Source of the DNA: JAJPHI01 sp035541875
GTDB taxonomy: Bacteria > Desulfobacterota > Binatia > Binatales > Binataceae
Assembly: GCA_035541875.1 (NCBI GenBank)
Contig: DATKML010000041.1
Coordinates: forward strand, 62,001 to 126,000
Length of the DNA: 64,000 nt
Direction of reading: 5' to 3'
Under the pieces are notes generated by a model, which worked only from the letters and a program-made list of their open reading frames with translations, was not told the origin of the DNA and made no database searches. Both the position numbers and the translations under genes were made by a program. Positions within the stretch are counted from its first letter, which is position 1. Every line of letters starts with the position of its first letter. Shown here piece by piece: positions 50,308 through 58,579 of the stretch.

Positions 50308-51008
50308 TGCGACGCTCGGCTAAGAAGGCCAGGACCGTCGGACCTAACTCGACCTCTCTTACTGCAATGGAGGGGGGCGTGGTCGAGCGCGCACGTGGGA
50401 TCGCTGAGGAGCTCGCTCGCCTCTATCCCAAGGCACGGATCAGTCTCGATTTCACCACGCCGTGGCAATGCCTGGTCGCGACGATCCTTTCGGCGCAATG
50501 CACCGACGAGCGCGTGAACAAAGTCACGCCGGAACTGTTTCGCCGGATTCCCGATATCCGCTCGATGGCCGAAGCGCCTGAAGAGAAGGTCCGGGAGCTG
50601 ATCGTGACGACCGGCTTCTTCCGCCAGAAGACGCGCTCCTTACAGGGCGCGGCACGTGCGATCCTCGAACGGTTTGACGGTGAGCTTCCCTCGCGGATGG
50701 AAGATCTCGTGACGATTCCAGGCGTCGGTCGCAAGACTGCCAATGTCCTGCGCGGCCACGTCTTCGGGCAACCCGGGTTGGTCGTCGATACGCACGTGCG
50801 CCGTCTATCGCGGCGGCTCGGGCTGACCCGCGAGAACGATCCCGAAAAGATCGAGTACGATCTGCAAAAGTTGTTACCGGCGAAGGAGTGGACGCCGTTT
50901 TCGATGCGGCTGATTCTGCACGGTCGACGCGTCTGTTTCGCGCGCGGCCCGCGCTGCGATTCATGTGCGATCCGGCCTGATTGTCCGCGTTTGGGCCTCC
51001 ACAACTAG
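50307..51008 (+). CDS. nth: Endonuclease III
   Basis: 233 aa from GTG 50307, whose G is the last base of the preceding stop; ATG 50265 or 50367 are alternatives. DNA glycosylase/AP lyase for oxidised pyrimidines. Helix-hairpin-helix LVTIPGVGRKTANVL carries the catalytic Lys; the catalytic Asp is in LVVDTHVRR. The 4Fe-4S cluster motif is CFARGPRCDSCAIRPDC (C-x6-C-x2-C-x5-C). Complete. Part of the redox-linked gene run starting at the AhpD-like gene. Confidence 0.93.
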   Translation: MRRSAKKARTVGPNSTSLTAMEGGVVERARGIAEELARLYPKARISLDFTTPWQCLVATILSAQCTDERVNKVTPELFRRIPDIRSMAEAPEEKVRELIVTTGFFRQKTRSLQGAARAILERFDGELPSRMEDLVTIPGVGRKTANVLRGHVFGQPGLVVDTHVRRLSRRLGLTRENDPEKIEYDLQKLLPAKEWTPFSMRLILHGRRVCFARGPRCDSCAIRPDCPRLGLHN

Positions 51009-51017
51009 GCTCCCCCT

Positions 51018-51064
51018 CTGTCATCCTGAGCCGATGAACGGATGTGAGCCGTGTCGAAGGATCT
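51018..51064. repeat. GTCATCCTGAGC...GAAGGATCT-type intergenic repeat
   Basis: CTGTCATCCTGAGCC followed by GTGTCGAAGGATCT resembles the dispersed palindromic intergenic repeats (GTCATCCTGAGCGAAGCGAAGGATCT-like) that occur in many soil bacteria. Here the middle is expanded. Only one copy is seen in the window. Confidence 0.45.
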
Positions 51065-51146
51065 ACGCGAAGCGACTGCGGCCGATTCACTTGCGGGAGT
51101 CTCGGAAACGATTGCAACCACTTTCGTTGCTTCGTAAGCTGCCGCT

Positions 51147-51740
51147 ATGCCCGCACACGACCTGCGTTTTTATATCGATTACAAGAGCCCCTACGCCTAT
51201 CTCGCCATCGAACCGGCACGGGAGCTCGAACACGATTTCAAGGTTCGCTTCGATTGGCTGCCGTATGCGCTGCATATTCCGGATTTTCTCGGCGCCGTCG
51301 AAACCCGCAATGACCATCAGTGGCGCCGCGTCCGCTACAGCTACATGGATGCGCGTCGACTCGCGAATCGCCGGGGACTAACGGTTAAAGGGCCGCAGAA
51401 GATTTTCGATTCGTCGATCGTTGCGATCGGGATGCTCTACGCGCAACGGCGCGGCATCTTCGACCGCTACAACGACCTCGCATTCGAGCGCTTTTGGAAG
51501 CGTGAGCTCGATATCGAAGATCCGCAGGTGATTGCGAAGCTGATTGAAGAGGCGGGCGCGTCGTCGGCCGCCTTTGCCGATTTTCTGGCCGGCGAAGGGC
51601 GCGCCGAACTCGAACGGATTGCGCGTGAGGCTGAGGCGATCGGAGTTTTTGGCGTTCCGACGTTCGTGATCGATGGCGAGATCTTCTGGGGCGGTGATCG
51701 AATCTGGATGGCGGCCGAGAAATTAGGTGCGATAGCCTGA
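51147..51740 (+). CDS. DsbA-family protein, 2-hydroxychromene-2-carboxylate-isomerase-like
   Basis: 197 aa. Thioredoxin fold with a helical insertion. At the position of CxxC the N-terminal motif is YKSPYAYLA, with Ser in place of Cys as in HCCA isomerases, which use glutathione. The cis-Pro loop GVFGVPTFVIDGEIFWGGDRI is intact. HCCA isomerases take part in naphthalene-type aromatic degradation, but many homologues are GSH-dependent enzymes of unknown function. No signal peptide. Same strand as neighbours. Confidence 0.85.
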   Translation: MPAHDLRFYIDYKSPYAYLAIEPARELEHDFKVRFDWLPYALHIPDFLGAVETRNDHQWRRVRYSYMDARRLANRRGLTVKGPQKIFDSSIVAIGMLYAQRRGIFDRYNDLAFERFWKRELDIEDPQVIAKLIEEAGASSAAFADFLAGEGRAELERIAREAEAIGVFGVPTFVIDGEIFWGGDRIWMAAEKLGAIA

Positions 51741-51765
51741 AACGCGTTCGACAGGAGGCACGGCG

Positions 51766-52488
51766 ATGCCAATAACGAATCAAGCCTCGGGTACCAATAT
51801 CAACGAAATTGCCGAGCGGATTTACCGCATCAGCACACCGCTCGAAGTGATGCCGGGCGGGTTCACTTTCAATCAGTATTTGATTGTCGATGATGCGCCA
51901 CTGCTTTTTCATACGGGATTGCGGCGTATCTTTCCGCTCGTGAGCGAGGCAGTGGCGAGTGTGATTCCGCCCGAGAGCCTGCGTTATATCGCGTTCTCGC
52001 ATTACGAGGCCGACGAATGCGGATCGCTCAACGATTGGCTCGCAGTCGCGCCGAATGCAGTGCCGCTATGCGGTAAGCTCGCGGCGATGCTCTCGGTGAA
52101 CGATACTGCGCTCCGACCCGCGAAGGAGTTGGCCGACGGTGAGACGCTCTCGCTGGGTAAGAGCGTCGTGCGATGGTTCGATACGCCGCATCTGCCGCAC
52201 GGATGGGAATGCGGCTACCTGATGGAAGAGACCACCCGCACGCTTTTCTGCGGCGATCTCTTTACGCAGCCGGGTGGGAATCCGCCGCCGATCACGGACG
52301 GCGATATCCTGAGCCCCAGTGAGATGCTGCGTGGTCATCTCGACTACTACGCCTACTCGAAAAACTCCGGAGCCTTGTTTGCGAAGCTGGCGGCGGCGCG
52401 TCCCGCAATCCTGGCGTGTATGCATGGCAGCGCCTGGCGCGGCGACGGCGCCGACCTCCTGAAGGAACTTTCAAAGAAAATTGGTTAA
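51766..52488 (+). CDS. Flavodiiron-type MBL-fold protein without flavodoxin domain
   Basis: 240 aa. Metallo-beta-lactamase fold of the ODP (oxygen/NO-reducing di-iron) subgroup: the ligands read SHYEADECGS (H-x-E-x-D), PHLPHGWE, CGDLF and MHGSAW. The H-x-E-x-D form rather than H-x-H-x-D-H is the di-iron signature seen in flavodiiron proteins. No flavodoxin or rubredoxin domain follows, so electrons must come from a separate partner. It could reduce O2, NO or peroxide. Neighbour of the AhpD-like selenoprotein candidate. Confidence 0.8.
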   Translation: MPITNQASGTNINEIAERIYRISTPLEVMPGGFTFNQYLIVDDAPLLFHTGLRRIFPLVSEAVASVIPPESLRYIAFSHYEADECGSLNDWLAVAPNAVPLCGKLAAMLSVNDTALRPAKELADGETLSLGKSVVRWFDTPHLPHGWECGYLMEETTRTLFCGDLFTQPGGNPPPITDGDILSPSEMLRGHLDYYAYSKNSGALFAKLAAARPAILACMHGSAWRGDGADLLKELSKKIG

Positions 52489-52500
52489 GTGAGGATTGAC

Positions 52501-53274
52501 GTGGACGAATTGCTGTTTGAAAAGGGCGAAATCGCGACGATAACGGTTAACCGGCCGAAGGCGCTCAATGCGCTGAACCCGGCGGTGATCCAGGAGATGG
52601 CAAAGGTGCTGCGCGAAGTGCGGCGCGAACCGTCGATCCGCGTCCTCATTCTGACCGGCGCCGGTGATCGCGCCTTTATCGCGGGCGCTGATATCGCCGC
52701 GATGTCCGCGATGTCGACGGTCGAGGGTATGGAGTTCTGCCGTATGGGCCATCGCGTGACCGCGACCTTCGAGGAGTTGCCGATTCCGGTGATCGCGGCC
52801 GTGAACGGCTTCGCACTCGGTGGCGGCACCGAGATGGCGCTTGCTTGCGACCTTATCGTAGCGAGCGAAAAGGCGCGTTTCGGCCAACCTGAGATCAATC
52901 TTGGCTTAATCCCCGGCTTCGGCGGCACGCAGCGCTTGCCCCATCGGATCGGGCAATCCCGTGCACGAGAGCTGATCCTGACGGGCGATATGATCGACGG
53001 GAAGACCGCCTTCGAATGGGGCCTCGCCAATAAACTCGTCGCGCCCGATCAGTTGATGGCCGAGACGCGCAAGCTGGCCGAGAAGCTTGCAAGCAAATCG
53101 GGCTTCGCGCTGCGCCAGTGCAAGGCCGCCCTGCGCGCATCGTTCACGATGAACGAGAGCGAGGGGCTATCGTACGAGCAGAGTGCCTTCGGGCTCACCT
53201 TCGCGAGCGCGGACAAAGCCGAAGGCACCAAGGCATTCGTCGAAAAGCGCGACCCGAAATGGTCGCACCGGTAG
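52501..53274 (+). CDS. Enoyl-CoA hydratase/isomerase family protein
   Basis: 257 aa from GTG 52501 (GAGGA at 52491-52495 5 nt upstream; GTG 52489 is an alternative giving four more residues). Crotonase fold: oxyanion-hole GADIAAM and ALGGGTEMALACD, with catalytic Glu positions in GTEMA and QPEINLGLIPGFGGTQRL. Both glutamates of true hydratases are present, so 2-enoyl-CoA hydration in beta-oxidation is expected. Last gene of the 48.8-53.3 kb run. Confidence 0.92.
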   Translation: MDELLFEKGEIATITVNRPKALNALNPAVIQEMAKVLREVRREPSIRVLILTGAGDRAFIAGADIAAMSAMSTVEGMEFCRMGHRVTATFEELPIPVIAAVNGFALGGGTEMALACDLIVASEKARFGQPEINLGLIPGFGGTQRLPHRIGQSRARELILTGDMIDGKTAFEWGLANKLVAPDQLMAETRKLAEKLASKSGFALRQCKAALRASFTMNESEGLSYEQSAFGLTFASADKAEGTKAFVEKRDPKWSHR

Positions 53275-53347
53275 AGCTGCTAACTTTCGTATTATGGGCA
53301 TTTAAGGGTAAGAGCGGCTCGGAAGGGTGTGATGGCCTAACGATGAA

Positions 53348-53377
53348 AGTACATTCTAAATAGACGCGCTGTATAAT
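53348..53377 (+). promoter_or_regulatory. Sigma-70-like promoter before the broken HEPN gene
   Basis: TATAAT at 53372-53377 is a consensus -10; 18 bp upstream AGTACA matches half of TTGACA. The start codon at 53401 is 24 bp downstream. A likely promoter in an otherwise GC-rich region. Confidence 0.5.
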
Positions 53378-53400
53378 AGGCGTGACCGATAGGGCGGCTT

Positions 53401-53991
53401 ATGATTCCAGAAGACCAGCGAGCGTTTCAAACCCATCTCAACTACATAAAGTCGTTGAGGCAGATGACTCAAGGAGTAACCCTCGAACCCACTCGACCGA
53501 ACAGTATTCGATACGAGTCCTGTGCCCTAATTGACCGAAAGAAGAATCTGATCAGCCTGACGGATAAGTCTCTACGAGAAGAATTTAACATTGTTCAAAA
53601 CGACTCAGACTATTTGCGGGCATGTACCAGCTGGTTGCCCGTTAAAGCGTACTATCTCTTGTTCTATGCAATGATGACGGTTGATTACCTAATCGAGTTA
53701 AAGCCAGAAGTATTCGAAATTGCGCACGAAAAATGTTAGGGACGCTTTACCGAGCTTTTGAGCGAAAAAAGAATTCGCTTTAGTGAACCGAAACTCAATC
53801 AAATCTTCGATCGGTCTATCTTTGATTACCGCGAAGCATCAGGTGCAAACTTACGGCCACATGCTGGTAGGGATCAGTTCTTTAGCCTGGCGATGAAGAA
53901 GGCGGCGAGGCACAAACTCGACGAGTGGAAGCGCAAAGGACGGATCAAAAGCTTTAAGGGGAGAGAGAATCAACTCGCAAAAGAGAAATAG
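53401..53991 (+). pseudogene. HEPN-like protein gene interrupted by an in-frame TAG
   Basis: Two adjacent ORFs (53401-53739 and 53758-53991) are in the same frame, separated only by a TAG at 53737-53739 (codon 113). Reading through gives a continuous 196-residue protein: SWLPVKAYYLLFYAMMTVDYLIE and then HEKC-(TAG)-GRFTELLSEKRIRFSEPKLNQIF, with a helix-rich pattern like HEPN-type nucleic-acid-targeting proteins. No Rx4-6H active-site pair stands out. GC content is clearly lower than flanking genes, indicating horizontal origin. A point mutation (for example TTG to TAG) has probably inactivated it. Confidence 0.6.
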
Positions 53992-54062
53992 TTACAAGAC
54001 TTTAGGCTTTCTATCTTGGAGTTCCAGTACTACATGCGACTTCGCGCCAATTACAGAGACTT

Positions 54063-54079
54063 CTCCTTCATTGAAGGAG
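54063..54079. repeat. 8-bp perfect inverted repeat in the HEPN/acyl-CoA dehydrogenase spacer
   Basis: CTCCTTCA-T-TGAAGGAG within the 246-bp AT-leaning spacer 53992-54237. No T-run follows; role unknown. Apart from this I see nothing in the spacer. Confidence 0.3.
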
Positions 54080-54237
54080 TGATGGCTGCGGAGACGGCTT
54101 AATACTTCGAGCAATATTATCAGTTTGCGAGAAACCTTTTTCTCGCGTTCTGCCACTTGAAGAATCAATTGGCGGCTGCCAGAACTGGCAAAGTATCGCT
54201 CGGCGAATAGCGAAACCGGCGCAAGGCTTATCGGCTC

Positions 54238-55452
54238 TCACACCCATCGCGGCACGATATTGTGCTCGATCCCCAAGGCGAGTTTGCCGAGCCACGCTAG
54301 AGCATCGTAGCCCTGGAACGGCTGATGCACGATGCCGGCGCGGACGTCGCGATACATCTGCTCCAGCGGATTCGCTTTGAACAAGCCCGCGCCGCCGACC
54401 ATCCGCATCGCCTTGTCCACGACGCTGACCGCCGTCTCCATCACGAAATGATGGCACGCGATGATATCCATGATCGGCTGCTCGGCTTCGAGAGGCGTCT
54501 CTGTGACCTTCGTCGCAACTTCGATCAAAAAGGCGCGCGCCGCGCGGAGCCCGATTTCCATCTCAGCCGCGAGGAACTGATTCTGCGGATAATGGCTCAT
54601 TGGGCGATCGAAGGGCTCCTGACTCCGATTCTTGGTCCACTCGAAGGCCCAATCACGCGCCGATTGTGCGAGTCCGAGATAGCAGGCCTCCAGCGATGGA
54701 TTCCATCGGCAGAAATGGTTCATCGTTTGATCCCACAGGCCGATTGGTCGCTTGCCGGCCGCTCCTTCGGGGACGAAAACGTTCTCCCATTTAATGTCGT
54801 GACTCGATGAAGCGCGGATGCTCATCGTGTCCCAGTTGTCCTGAATCTTGATGCCCGGGGTTTTGACCGGGAGAAAAAAGTTCAGAACCACCGGCCCCTG
54901 CTGGGGATCGTCGTAACGGGCTGTCTCGAAGAGATAGTCGGCCGCTGCGCACATCGTGCTGAAGCGTCCGACGCCATTGACGCGATAGCCGCCCTCGACC
55001 TTCTCGGCCCGCCGGGAGGTATTCAGGATGCCACCGAAGCCGAGCATGCTGTTAATCTTCGAATCGCTCACGCCGCCGCCAAGAATCATCTTCTTGGCGA
55101 CGATTTCTTCAAGGAACGATTGGACGAAGCCGGGCTTACGGCCGCCCGCGCGCCAGATATCCCCGAGCCATCCGACGACGAACAGATGCATGTTGGTCGA
55201 AATCGCGGTGGGCAGGTCGCCGCGCGCCAGCGTCTCCTGAGCGAGGACCTCGTCGAGGACATCTGCTCCGCCACCGCCGAGCTCTGCCGGAGCGGTCATG
55301 ATGGTGTAGCCCGATTCTTTCATCGCGGCGACGTTCTCGTGAGCGAAAGTGTTTTCGCGGTCATGCTGGGCCACGCGTTTCTTGAAATCCTCGGCGTGGG
55401 CGGTTGCGATGGCGATAAATTTCTTCTGGCGTTCGGCGCGATTGGCGTCCAT
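54238..55452 (-). CDS. Acyl-CoA dehydrogenase-family flavoprotein lacking the C-terminal catalytic Glu
   Basis: 404 aa from ATG 55452 (GAGAGG just upstream; ATG 55479 is less likely). ACAD fold: N-terminal helical domain, ILGGGVSDSK and NGVGRFSTMC in the middle, C-terminal helices with MRMVGGAGLFKANPLEQMYRD. The usual EGTSE motif with the catalytic Glu is replaced by RDVRAGIVHQPFQGYDALAW. Such members include flavin monooxygenases (DszC-like) and unassigned dehydrogenases. It is divergent from the GT39 protein by 245 bp. Confidence 0.85.
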   Translation of the reverse strand: MDANRAERQKKFIAIATAHAEDFKKRVAQHDRENTFAHENVAAMKESGYTIMTAPAELGGGGADVLDEVLAQETLARGDLPTAISTNMHLFVVGWLGDIWRAGGRKPGFVQSFLEEIVAKKMILGGGVSDSKINSMLGFGGILNTSRRAEKVEGGYRVNGVGRFSTMCAAADYLFETARYDDPQQGPVVLNFFLPVKTPGIKIQDNWDTMSIRASSSHDIKWENVFVPEGAAGKRPIGLWDQTMNHFCRWNPSLEACYLGLAQSARDWAFEWTKNRSQEPFDRPMSHYPQNQFLAAEMEIGLRAARAFLIEVATKVTETPLEAEQPIMDIIACHHFVMETAVSVVDKAMRMVGGAGLFKANPLEQMYRDVRAGIVHQPFQGYDALAWLGKLALGIEHNIVPRWV

Positions 55453-55697
55453 TGGGACCTCTCGAAAAGCATCAGCCAAATAGCATTTCGATAGAGTCGG
55501 AGGCTAGTCACGAGCCTTGGTTTGGCGTCCATGCGCTACACGGTGGGCTTAGGACGCACAGTTCGCCTGCGCTCGTTCTGTGGTCAGAATTTGGCTTCGG
55601 GAAATGTTTCGCACTCGTCCGAGGGCAGGCGAAGCGCGCCTCAGCTTACGATCCCGAAATAGATTTTCATCTATTCAAACGGCATCATTTGATCCCG

Positions 55698-57293
55698 ATG
55701 GATCGTGACGGAATCCGGCGGTACTTAAGCCCCAGGCGACAATCCATACTCACCCTCGTCGGTGTGACCATAGTGGCTTCCTTGCTGCGGCTGTACACGC
55801 TCGGAAAACGCAGCCTATGGATCGACGAAGGTTCAAGCGTCGCGATAGCCGGCTCGCGGCTGCCACACCTGGTGCACCTGCTATGGCTGGGCGAGTCGAA
55901 CATGGCGCTTTACTATGTAACGCTCCATTTCTGGCTCGGATGGGGGCGAAGTGAGTTCGCGATGCGCAGCCTCTCAGTCACCTTTGCCGTCGCGACGATT
56001 CCGCTGATTTATGCCTTAGGCTGCGAGCTTCTCAATCCGCGTGTCGCCTTAGCGGCATCCTTAATGCTGGCGGTCAACGCGGACCACATCGAATTCGCGC
56101 AAGACGCGCGCGGGTATGCGATGGTGGTTTTTTTATGCGCAGCGGCGACCTACTACCTTGTGCGAGGTCTTCGCGATGGCGGCTTGCGCAACTGGTCGCT
56201 TTACGTGATTGCGATGACGCTCGCCGGCTATACGCATCTGCTGGCCATGTTGGAGCTTGCCGCCCATGTGGTGGGTTTGGTTTGGCTGAGGCCGGGCCGA
56301 CACGCAATCAAGAGCTTCGCGGGCGCATTCATTCTCGCGGCGCTATTGTGGATTCCGCTCGTACTCTTCGCCGTATTCCGGAATAGCGGGCAGCTTGCGT
56401 GGGTTCCGCCCCCTTCCGTCTACGCAATCGGGCACGTCTTTTACCTCGTCTCAGGAGATCTATTTCGGCGCAATGGGACGGCCGTAGTCTTCGCCGGACT
56501 CCTGGCACTGGCCTTGGGCGGGGTCATTGCCCAATGGGGCAGCACACGTGCCCGTGCGCTGGGCTTTTTATGGACGCTCGTCCTGACGCCGCTGACAGTT
56601 CTGCTGTTCATCTCGCATTGGCAGCCGATGCTGGTGGATCGCTATCTGCTGTTCTGCATGCCAGCTGCTCTGTTGTTGGGCGCTGCCGGTCTCAGCGAGC
56701 TGCGGAACCGATCGGTGGTCACAGTTTACTTCGCGCTGCTGATGGTCCTGTTGCTGCGATCGGACCTCGATTACTACCGCTACTTCCGCGGAGGCGACTG
56801 GCGAGATACCGCTCAATACGTGCTCGCGGAAGGCCGTCCGGGAGACGCAGTCATTCTGTTCCCCGATGAAACGCGATGGTCCTTCGATTACTACTATCAG
56901 TCGCAGATGCATCGGACGCAGAGTCCGCGCGTCGTCTTCCCGAACTGGGACTCCTTTTATCGAATCAACGGAGTTTACGCGGGTGGGTGCGATGCTATCG
57001 GGCCGAGTAGCACGACGCTGGTGAGCTTGCCGGCGAACTATCGAAGAGTCTGGCTCGTGCTGAGCCATGATGGCCTGCGGAAACCGCGGCGAGCGCCCGA
57101 GAGTCGTTTTTTACAGCTCTCGCTGGCACGGGAGTATGGCCCACCTGTCGAGCGCGATTTCGTTGGGATCCGGGTGTTGCTTTACGCCCATCCGCAACTA
57201 CCACCGCCGAAAAATCGGCCTATTGTGGTGATGGCGAGCGGCCATCGGCCTACGGCAACGCTTCCCGCATCGGGAGGCCATCGGGCGCTTTAG
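55698..57293 (+). CDS. Membrane glycosyltransferase, GT39/ArnT-like
   Basis: 531 aa from ATG 55698; the frame is open from 55452 but the first 82 codons are spacer-like. About 10 to 12 membrane helices. The first periplasmic loop reads GKRSLWIDEGSS with the typical catalytic Asp-Glu, then QDARGYAM. C-terminal soluble part includes FFRGGDWRDTAQY and VILFPDETRWSFDYYY. This is the more canonical of the two GT39 proteins in the window (the other, at 39.3 kb, has no Asp-Glu). Donor would be a polyprenyl-phosphate sugar. Confidence 0.82.
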   Translation: MDRDGIRRYLSPRRQSILTLVGVTIVASLLRLYTLGKRSLWIDEGSSVAIAGSRLPHLVHLLWLGESNMALYYVTLHFWLGWGRSEFAMRSLSVTFAVATIPLIYALGCELLNPRVALAASLMLAVNADHIEFAQDARGYAMVVFLCAAATYYLVRGLRDGGLRNWSLYVIAMTLAGYTHLLAMLELAAHVVGLVWLRPGRHAIKSFAGAFILAALLWIPLVLFAVFRNSGQLAWVPPPSVYAIGHVFYLVSGDLFRRNGTAVVFAGLLALALGGVIAQWGSTRARALGFLWTLVLTPLTVLLFISHWQPMLVDRYLLFCMPAALLLGAAGLSELRNRSVVTVYFALLMVLLLRSDLDYYRYFRGGDWRDTAQYVLAEGRPGDAVILFPDETRWSFDYYYQSQMHRTQSPRVVFPNWDSFYRINGVYAGGCDAIGPSSTTLVSLPANYRRVWLVLSHDGLRKPRRAPESRFLQLSLAREYGPPVERDFVGIRVLLYAHPQLPPPKNRPIVVMASGHRPTATLPASGGHRAL

Positions 57294-57423
57294 CGACCGA
57301 AGCCACGTGCGGCAACAGATCCACGTTGCAGGTCAGAAGACGCTTTCTATCGACGTGGGAAAGTATCTAAGGTAAAAGATACGCCAGTATCAGGCTGGCT
57401 AATTTGGCACACTGGCAACTGTT

Positions 57424-58569
57424 ATGGACCTCGAACCTACCGAAGCTCAAGCTGGCGCACGCGACGTAGCACGACGCTTCGCCCGCGAAAAGCTCGAAGC
57501 CGTTGGCGTGGAGGCCGATCGTACGCACGAGTTTCCCCGCGCGGCGATTGAGGAATTGGGCAAGCTCGGGATGCTCGGTGTCTTTATCCCCGAAGAATAC
57601 GGGGGCGCAGGTCTCGATAACGTCTCTTACGCCCTCGTGATTGAGGAGCTTTCGGTCGCTTGCGCGTCGACCGGGGTGATCGTTTCGGCCCATTCTTCTC
57701 TCGGATCGTGGCCGATCCTCGGCACTGGTAACGAAGACCAGCGCAAGCGCTATCTGCCCAAGATGGCCACGGGTGAGTGGCTCGGATGTTTTGCGCTGAC
57801 CGAGCCTCAAGCCGGATCGGACGCGGCAGGGCAGAAGACCCGCGCGGTTCTCGATGGCGACAGCTACGTCATCAACGGGACGAAGAATTTCATCACCAAC
57901 GGCCCCGAAGCGGGCATTTGTATTTTGTTCGCTAATACGCAGCCGGATAGGGGCACCAAAGGGATCAGCGCGTTCATCGCCGAGACCTCAGCACCCGGAT
58001 TCCAGGTGACGCGAATCGAAGACAAGATGGGTATTCACGGTGCCCACAGCGCCCAACTGAGCTTCTCTGATCTTCGGGTACCGCGTGAAAACCTGCTGAT
58101 GAATGAGGGCGATGGCTTCAAAGTCGCGATGAAAACTCTCGACGGGGGTCGTATTGGAATCGCGGCGCAGGCTATCGGAATTGGGCGCGCGGCGCTTGAA
58201 GCTTCGCTAAAATATGCGCAGGAGCGGCAGACCTTTGGGAGTCCGCTGGCGAATTATCAGGCGATCCAATGGAAGCTGGCTGACATGGCGGTTGAGATCG
58301 ATGCGGCCCGGCTGCTGACCCTTCAGGCAGCGGCGCTCAAGGATGCGGGTAAGGTTTCGACCAAGCAATCCGCGATGGCAAAGTTGTTTGCTGCGGAAGC
58401 CGCGATGAAGGCCGCGACCGAAGCCGTGCAGATTCACGGTGGTTACGGTTATACGAAAGAATTTAAGGTCGAACGTTATTTCCGTGACGCGAAAATCACG
58501 GAAATTTACGAAGGGACCTCGGAGATCCAACGACTAGTGATCTCTGGTCAGGTACTACAGACTCGGTGA
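57424..58569 (+). CDS. Short-chain acyl-CoA dehydrogenase
   Basis: 381 aa. Flavin-dependent alpha,beta-dehydrogenation of short acyl-CoA. N-terminal helices, then the FAD/substrate stretch CFALTEPQAGSDA, and KNFITNG. Catalytic Glu363 in IYEGTSEIQRL matches the butyryl/short-chain type (Glu near 367). First gene of a four-gene run (this, mutase large subunit, B12 subunit, second dehydrogenase) with gaps of 10, 66 and 28 bp, which suggests a common acyl-CoA pathway. No B12 riboswitch was seen in the 130-bp leader. Confidence 0.93.
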   Translation: MDLEPTEAQAGARDVARRFAREKLEAVGVEADRTHEFPRAAIEELGKLGMLGVFIPEEYGGAGLDNVSYALVIEELSVACASTGVIVSAHSSLGSWPILGTGNEDQRKRYLPKMATGEWLGCFALTEPQAGSDAAGQKTRAVLDGDSYVINGTKNFITNGPEAGICILFANTQPDRGTKGISAFIAETSAPGFQVTRIEDKMGIHGAHSAQLSFSDLRVPRENLLMNEGDGFKVAMKTLDGGRIGIAAQAIGIGRAALEASLKYAQERQTFGSPLANYQAIQWKLADMAVEIDAARLLTLQAAALKDAGKVSTKQSAMAKLFAAEAAMKAATEAVQIHGGYGYTKEFKVERYFRDAKITEIYEGTSEIQRLVISGQVLQTR

Positions 58570-58579
58570 GGAGATTACG

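Noticed and set aside
53737..53739. TAG in the HEPN-like gene as pyrrolysine
   Set aside because: No active-site reason for Pyl, the window has no pyl genes, and the gene has AT-rich foreign composition; point inactivation is simpler.
57294..57423. B12 riboswitch or sigma-54 promoter before the mutase operon
   Set aside because: No B12-box was seen, and TGGCAC at 57411 is not followed by the TTGC element at the right spacing.
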